A stretch of 64,000 nucleotides of DNA from NCBI GenBank assembly GCA_963780345.1, contig CAWABU010000011.1, positions 434,001 through 498,000 on the forward strand. Reading direction: 5' to 3'. The translations under genes and the position numbers were made by a program. Positions 27,085 through 36,130 of the stretch are shown in pieces; position 1 is the first letter of the stretch, and every line of letters begins with the position of its first letter. The DNA comes from PALSA-693 sp963780345 (GTDB lineage Bacteria > Actinomycetota > Acidimicrobiia > Acidimicrobiales > Palsa-688). Under the pieces are notes generated by a model. That model did no database searches and had not been told where the DNA came from. It saw nothing but the letters and a program-made list of their open reading frames with translations.

Positions 27085-30000
27085 ATGCGTACGCCCGCTG
27101 ACCTGCCCCGCCGAATCCCGCGCGCCTCGCGCCGGACCCGCATCATCGTGGTGGCGGCGGTGGTGGCGATCATCTTCCTCATCCTCTCGCTGAGCGGCCT
27201 GGCTCGCTTCTGGACGGACTATCTCTGGTTCCAGTCGGTGGGCTTCACCTCGGTGTTCCGTGGCGTCCTGCTGACCAAAGTGCTGCTGGCTCTGGTCTTC
27301 ATGGCCATCTTCTTCCTCATGATGTGGGGCAACCTGGTCATCGCCGATCGGGTCGCTCCCGACCAGGCGGCGCCGGGCACCGCCGATGAGCTGGTCGTGC
27401 GCTACCGGGAGGTGGTCAGCCCGCACGCCAAGGTGGTGCGGATCGTCACCGCCGCGGTGTTCGCGCTGCTGGCCGGAATCGGAGCCAACCGGCAGTGGAA
27501 CAACTGGGATCTGCTCCGCTACCACGTCTCGTTCGGCACTTCAGACCCCGAGTACCACATCGACCTCGGCTTTTACGTCTTCGACCTGCCGTTCATCAAG
27601 TTCCTGCTGGGATGGACCTTCGAAGCGTTGATCGTGGTGTTCATCGTGACCACCGTCGCCCATTACCTCAACGGCGGCATCCATGTGCAGGGGCCGGAGC
27701 GGCGCATCACGCCGGCGGTCAAGACCCACCTCTCGGTCATCCTCGGGGTCCTGGCGCTCATCAAAGCCGTCGACTACTACTTCGAGCGGCTCGAACTGGT
27801 GCTCTCCCGGGACCACATCGTCAACGGCGCCACCGCCACCAGCGTCCACGCCAACAAACCGGCCCTCACCCTGCTCATCGCCATCGCCATCATCGCCGCG
27901 GGCTTGTTCCTCTACAACATCCGGCAGAAGGGGTGGATGCTGCCCGCGGTCGCAGTGGCCTTGTGGATCCTGGTGTACATCCTCGTCGGCCTCATCTACC
28001 CGGCCCTCTATCAAGCCCTGCGCGTCAATCCTTCGCAGCTGAGCCGGGAGACCCCTTACATCAGTCGCAACATCACGGCCACCCGGGCCGCCTTCAACAT
28101 CAACGCCGTCCAGGTCGACTCCCCGTCAGCCACCGATCGCAGCCAGGTCTACAACTACTCGCCGACGGTCACCGCCGCCCAGATCCAGGGCAACTCGCCC
28201 CAAGCGGTCGCCAACCAGCAGACGCTCGCCAACGTCCGGATGCTCGACCCCGCGGTCCAGCTCACAAACACCTTCGACAAATATCAGGGCCAGTACTCCT
28301 ACTACAACTTCAACAACCTGGCCCAGGACCGCTACCAGCTCCCTGACCCGGGCTCCCCGACCAAGACCCAGGAGACGGCGACGATCGCCTCGGTCCGCGA
28401 GCTCAACACGTCGCTGCCGTCTTCGGGGTTCGTGGCCCAGCACCTCCAGTACACCCACGGCTACGGCGCGGTACTGGCCCCGATCAGTGAGAACGGGGTC
28501 AACACCGACGGCACCCCCAACTTCAGCCTCAGCAACCTGCCGCCGACCGGCACACCGCCCCTGGGGGGAAGACCGGTCAGGGCTCCGAGATCTATTACGG
28601 CATCGGCAACGCCACCGGCGGCTATGTGATCGCCGACTCCAAGACGGCCGAGATCGACTACCAGAGCTCGACCACCGGCCAACCGGTCTACAACAGCTAC
28701 CACGGGAGTGGGGGAGTACAGGCGGGCAGCATCGTCCGCCGGGCCGCCTTCGCCCTGCGCTTCGGGGATGCCAACTTCATCCTCTCCGGCCAGATCACGC
28801 CTTCGTCGCGGGTGATGTACTACCGCAATATCGAAACCATGGTCCACAAGGCCGCCCCGTTCCTCAAGTACGACTCCGACCCCTACGCCGTGGTTCTCAA
28901 CAGTCAGGTGTTCTGGGTGATGGATGCCTACACCAGCACCGACAACTATCCGTACGCCCAGAACGCCAACACCACCGGGATGCCGGCAGGCAGTGGCCTC
29001 AACACCAGCTTCAACTATGCCCGCAATTCGGTCAAGGTCGTGATCAACGCCTATACCGGCAAGATGTACTTCTTCGTGGTCGACCCCCAGGACCCGATCA
29101 TCAGGGTGTACCAGAAGGCTTTTCCCGACCTGTTTATCGCGCAAGCGAAGGCAAACACGCTGATCCCGGGCATCACCGACCATTTCCGTTATCCCGAGGA
29201 TTTCTTCCGGGTGCAGACGACCATGTACGGGCGTTACCACCTCACCGATCCAGCCCAGTTCTACTCGGGGGCAGAGGCCTGGTCGGTGTCGCCCGATCCC
29301 GGCAGCGGGCAGCTGTCGTCGAGCAGTTCGTATCTGGCGCCGACCCTGGGTGCCAACGGGCAGCCGTTGCCGCCGCAGGTGGCCCGCCTGGCCCCTCAGT
29401 ACATCCTGGCCCACCCTCCCGGGTCCACCCAGCAGAGCTTCATGACCATCATTCCCTTTGTGCCGGTCGGCGCAGCGACGGAACGGCAGAACCTGACCGC
29501 CTGGATGACCGCGTCGTCGGATTATGGAAGCCAAACCAACCACTACGGCACGCTGACCGTCTATGAGACGCCTACCGACGAGACGGTTGACGGGCCGGGG
29601 TTGATCAGCAGCATCATCCACAGCAATCCCCGGATCTCGTCGGAGTTGACACTGCTCAACCAGCAGGGATCCAACGTGGAGCTCGGCGAGGTGGTGGTGG
29701 TACCCCTTGACCAGACGCTGATGTATGTCCAGACCATCTACGTCGAGTCGTCGAGCAACCAGATCCCGACCCTCAAGGACGTGGTGGTCGTCTACGACGG
29801 CAAGGTGTACGACAGCAGCAACGCCTCGTTGGACAACGCCCTCTGCCAGGTCACCAACCCGGATGGGACCCAACCGTTCTCGTCCTACTGCAACACGGCC
29901 GCGGCGAAGGCGACGCCACTGGTGACGCCCAACGGGATCAGCGGCAGCGGGGCGAACAACGGCACGCCCGCTCCGACCACGACGACGCCCCCGTCGGCGC

Positions 30001-30194
30001 CGACGACCACACCGGTCGCCGTCCCGCCCGCCGGCTCATCGGTGAGTTCGCTCTTGCAGCAGGCCCAGGCGTCGTTCAACGCCGCCAATGTCGCCCTCCG
30101 CCGTGGTGACCTGGCCGCCTACCAGAAGAACGTGCAGCAGGCCCAGACCTACGTGCAGCAGGCCAAGGCGCTCGCCGGCAAACCCAGCAAGTAG
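27085..30194 (+). CDS. UPF0182 family membrane protein (frameshift in a G run at 28563-28568)
   Basis: This large conserved actinobacterial membrane protein has no defined biochemical function. The N-terminal ~340 residues hold about seven transmembrane helices (for example IIVVAAVVAIIFLILSLSG and ALLAGIGANRQWNNW). The long extracytoplasmic part includes VNPSQLSRETPYISRNI and VMYYRNIETMVHKAAPFLKY. The tail is Thr/Pro-rich and ends in a helical, Gln-rich segment. The frame breaks at TPPLGG: one G missing from a G7 run would restore GKTGQGSEIYYGIG. Corrected length is about 1036 residues, normal for the family. The start lies 11 nt after TAGGCT. Confidence 0.9.
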
Positions 30195-30299
30195 GCGACG
30201 AGTAGGGACGACCGCGCCCCGGAACCGGTGGCCCGCCGACGGAGTCTGGCGTCGGTCGGCGGCGTCAAGGGGGCCGGCGCCCGGCCCCCGGCGGCGGGC

Positions 30300-31031
30300 T
30301 CAGCCGGGGGAGGCCGGCGCCCGGCCCAGGCGGCCGGGCGGGGAGACCTGGCGCTCGGCCGGCGCCCACTCCTGCTCGGCGCCCGCCCCCCGGGCCCACC
30401 GGATCGATGCACTGATCCGGGGCCCGGCTCCGGCCGCCACTTTGGGAACGGCGTGCTCCCACGTGGCCTGGCACGTGCCCCCCATCACCAGCAGGTCGCC
30501 GGACGCGGGATGGAGATCGATGGCGGGTCCACCGCCGTGGGGCCGCAAGAGGAACGGCCGGGCGGCTCCCAGGGTCAGGATGGCGACCAGGGTGTCATCC
30601 AGATCGCGCAACTCGCGGTCGGCGTGAGGGGCCACGCTGTCTCGCCCATCTCGGTAGTAGTTGAGCCCCATGGCGCCGAACCCCACGCCATAGTGGCGCC
30701 CGACCGCAACGCGGAACCAGGCCAGGGCCTCGTCGGGCAGCTGGTCCGACGACCGGTACCAGCGGGATAGCCGGGGCTCGTCGACCACCCGGTCGTACAT
30801 CCAGCGTCGGTGGTGCTGCCAGTCCACCGCTTCGATGAGCCGGGCACACAGATCGTCGGCACCCCCCAGCCACCCTCGGGCCACGTCCACCCAGGCTTTG
30901 CCGCCGAGATCGACGCGTTCCAACTCCGGACCGGAGCGCACCTCGATCGGTCCGGTGGCGAAGAGGCTGCCTTGCGCCGGGGCCGGGGCCGGGTCCGGGT
31001 CGGGACGAGTGGCGGCCGGGGGAGTGGCCAT
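30300..31031 (-). CDS. AlkB-like 2-oxoglutarate/Fe(II) dioxygenase, SOS-regulated
   Basis: This enzyme probably repairs alkylated nucleic acid bases by oxidative demethylation. The 243-residue protein has the double-stranded beta-helix core with the Fe(II)-binding HxD in VAPHADRELRDL, the distal His in WEHAVPKV and the 2-oxoglutarate-binding Arg pair in GPRISASIRW. The substrate-facing MGLNYYRDG segment is typical of AlkB. A Pro/Ala-rich N-terminus and a charged tail flank the core. A LexA-type palindrome lies 14 nt before the start and TAGATT 5 nt before it, so SOS control of a leaderless transcript is likely. It is divergent from the ferric-reductase operon. Confidence 0.92.
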   Translation of the reverse strand: MATPPAATRPDPDPAPAPAQGSLFATGPIEVRSGPELERVDLGGKAWVDVARGWLGGADDLCARLIEAVDWQHHRRWMYDRVVDEPRLSRWYRSSDQLPDEALAWFRVAVGRHYGVGFGAMGLNYYRDGRDSVAPHADRELRDLDDTLVAILTLGAARPFLLRPHGGGPAIDLHPASGDLLVMGGTCQATWEHAVPKVAAGAGPRISASIRWARGAGAEQEWAPAERQVSPPGRLGRAPASPG

Positions 31032-31044
31032 ACCCCAATCTATC

Positions 31045-31058
31045 CGAACACACGTTCG
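31045..31058. promoter_or_regulatory. LexA (SOS) box
   Basis: The sequence CGAACACACGTTCG is a perfect CGAAC-N4-GTTCG palindrome, the actinobacterial/Bacillus LexA operator pattern. It lies immediately upstream of the minus-strand alkB-like gene, overlapping where its promoter should be, and 124 bp from the divergent ferric-reductase start. No lexA gene is in the window. Confidence 0.8.
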
Positions 31059-31181
31059 TTACGTCCTTCGCCGCTCCCTCGCCCACCGCCGCTCTCCTCG
31101 CCTGCCGCCGGACGTCCGTCTCACAGCGGGCTTTCAGGCCACCGCTATCGGGTTTTCAGCTAGAGCCGCGATCATGACCCC

Positions 31182-32528
31182 GTGAACCATCCATCGCGTC
31201 GGGTCGCCCCGCCGCCGGCCCGATGGGTGGCCGAGGCCGGGCCCGAGGTGGCTGCGGTAGGTCTGTTGGCGGTCATCCTGCTCGGGATCAGCGCGGAATC
31301 CGAACGAGCACTCCAGGCGCCCGGAGGCGGGCTCACCTTCGCCGGTCAGCTCGCCGGCCTGGTCGGCACCTATCTGCTCCTCCTGATGATCCTCCTCATC
31401 GGCCGCGTCCCGCTGCTCGAGCGCACGGTCGGCCAGGACCGGCTGGTTCGCTGGCATCGCCGGATCGGGCCCTGGCCCATCTGCCTGCTGATCTTGCACG
31501 CCGTCCTGATCGTCGCCGGCTATGCCGAGGCCGGTAGCACCGGTCTCCTGCACCAGCTGTGGCTGCAGCTCACCACCTATCCCGACGTGCTGGCCGCCGC
31601 CGTCGGGCTCGGCCTCCTCATCATGGCCGGCGTGACATCGTTCCGTGCCGTGCGCCGGCGGGTCCGGTATGAGACCTGGTGGGTCGTCCACCTCTACACC
31701 TACCTGGCCCTGGCGCTGGCCTTCTCGCACCAGCTGGCGAACGGGGCGTCGTTTGTGGGCCACCCCCTGTCGCGGGCATTCTGGTCGTTGCTCTGGGCCG
31801 CCACCGCCGGGACCGTCCTCGTCTGCCGGGTCGGCCTGCCCGCCTGGCGAACCCTCCGCCATCAGCTGCGGGTGGTGGAGGTGCGCGAGGAAGGCCCGGG
31901 CGTGGTCTCGGTGATCTGCTCCGGGCGACGACTCGAGCAGCTGGCGGTGTCCGGCGGCCAGTTTTTCCAGTGGCGGTTCCTGGTGCGGGGGCTCTGGTGG
32001 CAGGCCCATCCGTACTCGCTGTCGGCTCTGCCGCAGCCCCCATACCTGCGGGTCACGGTCAAGGGGCTCGGCAATCAATCCCAGGCCGTGAGCCAGATCC
32101 CGCGGGGCACCCGGGTCGCGATCGAGGGCCCCTACGGCGTCTTCACCGACCATGCCCGGCAACGAGGGAGCGTCCTGCTGGTCGCCGCCGGCGTCGGGAT
32201 CACCCCGATACGGGCGTTGCTGGAGGACCTGCCGATCCAGGTCGACGTCAGTGTCATCCTGCGGGCGTCCCGCCCGGAGGATGTGGTCCTGCGCGACGAG
32301 GTGGCCAGCATGGTCCGTGCCCGACCCCGGGCGGTCCTGCACGAGCTGATCGGCCCGCGCCACCAGATGGCGCTGGATGGGCCGACGCTCCAGCGCCTGG
32401 TGCCAGACATTCGCCAGCGGGACGTCTACGTGTGCGGTCCGGACGGATTCGGCGATGGAGTCCGGGCCGCGGCCAGGCGGCTGGCCGTCCCTGAGGAGCG
32501 CATCCATCTCGAGGAGTTCGCGTTCTGA
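31182..32528 (+). CDS. Ferric reductase-like transmembrane flavoprotein oxidoreductase
   Basis: This protein would pass electrons from NAD(P)H via FAD and heme across the membrane. The N-terminal ~210 residues have about six helices with histidines suited to heme binding (LVRWHRRIGPWP, LLILHAVLIV, WWVVHLYTY, AFSHQLANG). The C-terminal half is a ferredoxin-NADP reductase-type module: FAD-binding HPYSLSALP, nucleotide-binding LLVAAGVGITPIRALL and VYVCGPDGF. The start is GTG. Its stop overlaps the ATG of the FMN-binding gene, so the three genes through apbE form one operon for extracytoplasmic flavin-based electron transfer. Confidence 0.9.
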   Translation: MNHPSRRVAPPPARWVAEAGPEVAAVGLLAVILLGISAESERALQAPGGGLTFAGQLAGLVGTYLLLLMILLIGRVPLLERTVGQDRLVRWHRRIGPWPICLLILHAVLIVAGYAEAGSTGLLHQLWLQLTTYPDVLAAAVGLGLLIMAGVTSFRAVRRRVRYETWWVVHLYTYLALALAFSHQLANGASFVGHPLSRAFWSLLWAATAGTVLVCRVGLPAWRTLRHQLRVVEVREEGPGVVSVICSGRRLEQLAVSGGQFFQWRFLVRGLWWQAHPYSLSALPQPPYLRVTVKGLGNQSQAVSQIPRGTRVAIEGPYGVFTDHARQRGSVLLVAAGVGITPIRALLEDLPIQVDVSVILRASRPEDVVLRDEVASMVRARPRAVLHELIGPRHQMALDGPTLQRLVPDIRQRDVYVCGPDGFGDGVRAAARRLAVPEERIHLEEFAF

Positions 32529-33056
32529 TGAAACGAGCTCCGATCCTGCTGGCGGCCACCGCCGCGGGGCTGGCCGGCGTGCTCAGTTTTCACTCGCACC
32601 GACCGACCAGCACGGTGGCGGTCCAGCCCACCACCTCGCCCGACACCGGGTGGATCCTCGAGCTCTGCGACCACCACCCCGGCGGCCTCGGGCGGCGGCG
32701 CCGTGACCCCGGCGACGACCGCGCCCGCCGGTGGCGCAAACCCCGCGGCCCCCACCACTACCACGCCCGCCGGGTCCAGTCGCCGCGCCACCGGCCAGCT
32801 GGTCACGTATCAGTACGGCGAGCTCTCCGTCACCGTCACCGAGAAGGGCGGTCGCATCACCGACCTGCAGATGGCGTCACTCAACGAGACCGACGCCCGG
32901 TCCGTCTTCATCGATGACCAGGCCATCCCGTCGCTGCGCCAGCAGGTCCTCGCTGCCCAGAGTGCGAACATCGACGGCGTCTCGGGCGCCACCTTCACCA
33001 GCCAGGCCTACGCCCAGTCGGCGCAGTCGGCCCTCGACCAGTTGGGGATCAAGTGA
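32528..33056 (+). CDS. Exported FMN-binding domain protein (frameshift near 32650)
   Basis: This is a small extracytoplasmic electron carrier whose FMN is attached covalently by ApbE. An N-terminal signal or anchor (APILLAATAAGLAGVLSF) is followed by a Ser/Thr/Pro/Ala linker and an FMN-binding domain: TVTEKGGRITDLQMASLNET and the flavinylation site GVSGATFTSQAY, where the Thr of SGAT is the expected FMN acceptor. The frame shifts +1 (or -2) at about 32650, within the linker after SPDTG. The mature domain is intact in the second frame. Its stop overlaps the apbE GTG. Confidence 0.82.
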
Positions 33057-33841
33057 TTCGGGTACCCGAGCCGGTCATGGGCACGGTGGTGTCCATCACC
33101 GTCGACGCGCCCGACTTGCCACCAGACCGGTTGTGGCTGGCGGTGGCGGCCGCCCGGGCGGTCCTCCACCGGGCCGACGCCGTCTTCAGCGTCTGGAAGC
33201 CGAACAGCCCGATCAATCGGCTCCGTCTCGGCCAGCTCCGCCTGTCGGACGCCCCGAAGGAGGTCGGAGAAGTCCTGCTCGGCTGCGCCCTGGCGCGGGA
33301 GTGGACGGCCGGGTGGTTCGATCCCTGGGCCCTGCCGGGCGGGGTCGACCCGACCGGTCTGGTCAAAGGCTGGGCCGCGGCCCGGGCCGTCGACGAATTG
33401 CGAAAGGCCGGCGTGGCCTCGGCGATGGTGAGTGCCGGCGGCGACGTCGTCACCCTCGGCCATCCAGACCGCGATCCGGGCCGCCCCTGGCGTATCGGGA
33501 TCACCCACCCGTGGGACCCCCGTGGGCTGGTCGGGGTCGTCGAGGTGTCCGGCGATGCGGCGGTCTGCACCTCCGGCACCTACCAGCGCGGCGCCCATCT
33601 GCTCGACCCGAGTTCCGGAGCCCCGGCGGTCCGCACCGTCTCCGCCACCGTCGTCGGTCCCGACCCGGCGATGGCCGATGCCCTCGCCACCGGCCTCGCA
33701 GTCGGCGGCGACGACGCTCTGGGTGCCATCGACGGGGTGGAAGGCTACGAGGGCTGGCTGATCCGCCCGGACGGATCGGACGCGGCAACCGCCGGGTGGC
33801 AGCTCGCATCGGCGGTCGCAGCCGCCGCAGCCGCCGCCTGA
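33053..33841 (+). CDS. apbE: FAD:protein FMN transferase ApbE
   Basis: ApbE cleaves FAD and links FMN through a phosphoester to Thr/Ser of FMN-binding domains. Family landmarks are VPEPVMGTVVSI at the N-terminus, FSVWKPNSPINRL, GGVDPTGLVKGWAA, the SAGGDVVTLG loop, and VCTSGTYQRGAHLLDPSSG with the metal-site region ADALATGLAVGG. At 262 residues it is a compact form with no lipoprotein signal, so it may act in the cytoplasm or rely on another export signal. It is coupled by GTGA to the FMN-binding gene, its likely substrate. Confidence 0.93.
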   Translation: MIRVPEPVMGTVVSITVDAPDLPPDRLWLAVAAARAVLHRADAVFSVWKPNSPINRLRLGQLRLSDAPKEVGEVLLGCALAREWTAGWFDPWALPGGVDPTGLVKGWAAARAVDELRKAGVASAMVSAGGDVVTLGHPDRDPGRPWRIGITHPWDPRGLVGVVEVSGDAAVCTSGTYQRGAHLLDPSSGAPAVRTVSATVVGPDPAMADALATGLAVGGDDALGAIDGVEGYEGWLIRPDGSDAATAGWQLASAVAAAAAAA

Positions 33842-33863
33842 TCCTCCTGCACCTTACGGGGCC

Positions 33864-33919
33864 GTCCTTGCGTCCTTGCGTCCTTGCGTCCTTGCGTCCT
33901 TGCGCCTTTGCGCCCCTGC
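33864..33919. repeat. 8-bp tandem repeat
   Basis: Five perfect copies of GTCCTTGC are followed by two degenerate ones (GCCTTTGC, GCCCCTGC). It lies in the short gap between the convergent apbE and lhgO genes. No coding function is seen; it may vary in copy number between strains. Confidence 0.85.
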
Positions 33920-33967
33920 TCGCCCTGCGAACCCAACAGCGCGGCGCATCCCGTCGGGGCGCCCGAG

Positions 33968-35164
33968 TTACACCCGGGCCTTATCGACCTCGTCCACCAG
34001 GTACTCGGCGATGGCGAGCGACGAGGTGGCACCGGGGGACGGGGCGTTGCGTACGGTCACCACGCGGGCCGATCCGGGGGCCGAACCGATGCGGAAATCG
34101 TCGACCAGGCTGCCATCGGCGTCAACGGCCTGGGCGCGCACCCCTGCGGGCGCCGGCACCACGTCCGCCGCCGTCACCTCCGGGACCAACCGGCGGGCGG
34201 CGGCGATGAAGGCCCGCTTCGACAGTGACCCTCGCAGCTCGCGAAGCCCGGGTCGCCAGTGCTGGCCGACCATCTTCCGAAATCCCGGCCAGGCCAGGGT
34301 CTCCCGGACGTCGCCGGGCTGGATGTCCCGGCGCCGATAGCCCTCCCTGGCCAGGGCCAGCACCGCGTTGGGGCCCACGTCGACGATCCCGCCCACCCGC
34401 CGGGTGAAATGGACGCCCAGGAACGGATACGCCGGGTCCGGCACCGGGTAGATCAGACCCTCCACCAGATGCGTTCGTTGGGGGACCAGGCGCCAGTACT
34501 CGCCCCGGAAGGCGACGATGGCCGGACCGGCCTGGTCGCCGGCGAGCCGGGCCACCCGATCGGCCTGCAAACCGGCGCAAACGATCACCCGATCGGCGGG
34601 CAGGTCGCCGGCCGGGCTGCTCACCACGACCTCCGTGCCGGTGGTGCGAAAACCGGTCACCTCGAAGCCGAGCCGGACGTCGAGTTCGGCCGCCATGGCT
34701 TCTGCCATTTTGGGGAAATCGACGATGGCGGTGTGGGGCGAGTGGAGCGCGGCCACGCCGGCGGCGTGCGGCTCGATGTCCTTTAGCTCGGTGCCGGTCA
34801 GCCACCGCAAGCCTGGCACGCCGTTGGCTTCGGCCCTACCTTCGATCTGGCGCAGCGCGGGCACCTCGTCAGAGGTGCTGGCCACCACCAGCTTGCCGCA
34901 CTCCTCGTACGGCACGCCCCGGGCCTCGCAGAACTCCCGGAGCAGCTGGCGGCCCCGGGTGCAGAGCCGGGCCTTGAGCGATCCGGGCGCGTAATACAGG
35001 CCGGCGTGCACCACTCCGCTGTTGTGCGAGGTCTGGTGCCGGCCCACCGCCGCTTCTTTGTCGACCACGGTGACGGCGGCGTCGGGGTGGCGCTGCCGGA
35101 GTTCGCGGGCGGTAGCCAGCCCGATGATCCCGGCCCCGACGATCACGAACCGCTCGGCCGTCAA
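33968..35164 (-). CDS. lhgO: L-2-hydroxyglutarate oxidase
   Basis: This FAD-dependent oxidase of the DAO family returns L-2-hydroxyglutarate to 2-oxoglutarate. The dinucleotide-binding motif is VIVGAGIIGLATARELRQ, followed by VGRHQTSHNSGVVHAGLYY, which is characteristic of LhgO. Further landmarks are RGEYWRLVP, LIYPVPDPAYPFLGVHFTRR, VDVGPNAVLALAREGY and the closing VRNAPSPGATSSLAIAEYL. The length of 398 residues is typical. It is transcribed alone and converges with apbE. Confidence 0.93.
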   Translation of the reverse strand: MTAERFVIVGAGIIGLATARELRQRHPDAAVTVVDKEAAVGRHQTSHNSGVVHAGLYYAPGSLKARLCTRGRQLLREFCEARGVPYEECGKLVVASTSDEVPALRQIEGRAEANGVPGLRWLTGTELKDIEPHAAGVAALHSPHTAIVDFPKMAEAMAAELDVRLGFEVTGFRTTGTEVVVSSPAGDLPADRVIVCAGLQADRVARLAGDQAGPAIVAFRGEYWRLVPQRTHLVEGLIYPVPDPAYPFLGVHFTRRVGGIVDVGPNAVLALAREGYRRRDIQPGDVRETLAWPGFRKMVGQHWRPGLRELRGSLSKRAFIAAARRLVPEVTAADVVPAPAGVRAQAVDADGSLVDDFRIGSAPGSARVVTVRNAPSPGATSSLAIAEYLVDEVDKARV

Positions 35165-35303
35165 GCGCCTGGACCCCGCGATCTCGTAGGGGCGAGCGTC
35201 CCTCTGCTCCAGTTACGCCGATGCAGCGCGCCACCCTCCCCGGTTGTCGGTCGGGTGAGCATAACGCCCGATGGCCGGCGGGCTACGCCGGCGGGTTGGG
35301 GGG

Positions 35304-36125
35304 ATGGTGCCTGATGCGGTGACCGGTTCGGTGCGGGGCTATGTGGGGGCGGTGCAGGAGCTGGGGCCGGTGGGGGTGGTGGCGGTGTATGGGGTGGGGG
35401 CGCTGGCGTTGAATGATTTCAGCGCCCGGCAGAGCAATATCGATCTGGTGGTGGTGAGCGAGGTGCGGCCCGCCGGCGGTGAGCTGGCCCGCCTGGCGGG
35501 GGCGGCCCGCCGGCTGCGCCACGCCGGCCGCAGCGCCCAGGTGTGGTATGTGACCTGGGCCGATCTCGACCGCCACGGGCCGGGCTTTTCTGCCGATGGG
35601 ACGCCGGCGGCGGGGGCGGGGGGCTTGGCGGGGTCCGGTGGGGCTGGTGAGGCTGGCGGGGCGAGTGGGGCTGGTGGGGCTGGCGGGGCTGGCGGGGCCG
35701 GCCCGTTGGCCACGCCCATGACCCGGGCCATCTTGCGGCACGACCCGATGGCGTTGTTCGGTCCGGACTGGCCGGTGGTGGGCTACGACCCCGACGCCTA
35801 TCGGGCCTGGGCCGCGGCCCGGCTGCAGGCCCTGGTGGCCCAGGCGCACGGGTTGTTGATCTTCCGCCGGGATGTGGCCCCGCTGGTGTTGGAGGCGGCC
35901 CGGTTGGCCCAGGCGGTCCTGACCGGGCGGGTGTTGTCGAAGTCCGAGGCCAGGGAGCTGGCCATGCCGCTGGTCTCGACGCGCCATCAGCGGCTGCTCA
36001 CCGACGCCGTGGGCTACCGCCACGGGGCCCACTTTTCCATGTACTGGGGTCCCTTCGAACGCAAGTACGACGCTTTGGGGCTGCTGGGCGAACTGCGCGA
36101 CCTGGCCCTGCCGGCCCGGCCCTGA
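35304..36125 (+). CDS. Nucleotidyltransferase-like protein with degenerate active site
   Basis: The N-terminal segment VVAVYGVGALALNDFSARQ followed by NIDLVVVSEV resembles the hG-[GS]...DxD region of the pol-beta nucleotidyltransferase fold, as in aminoglycoside adenylyltransferases. However, the first Asp of the DxD pair is Asn here (NID). The middle (about residues 100-135) is a Gly/Ala repeat, and the helical C-terminal part (DPDAYRAWAAARLQALVAQ, LSKSEARELAMPLV) looks like the aadA-type C-domain. The start at 35304 was chosen for its G-rich upstream run; ATG 35271 is possible. The function is not assigned. Confidence 0.65.
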   Translation: MVPDAVTGSVRGYVGAVQELGPVGVVAVYGVGALALNDFSARQSNIDLVVVSEVRPAGGELARLAGAARRLRHAGRSAQVWYVTWADLDRHGPGFSADGTPAAGAGGLAGSGGAGEAGGASGAGGAGGAGGAGPLATPMTRAILRHDPMALFGPDWPVVGYDPDAYRAWAAARLQALVAQAHGLLIFRRDVAPLVLEAARLAQAVLTGRVLSKSEARELAMPLVSTRHQRLLTDAVGYRHGAHFSMYWGPFERKYDALGLLGELRDLALPARP

Positions 36126-36130
36126 CCTCT

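Noticed and set aside
28461..29873. A 470-codon minus-strand frame opposite UPF0182
   Set aside because: It is a shadow frame; the plus strand carries conserved UPF0182 sequence.
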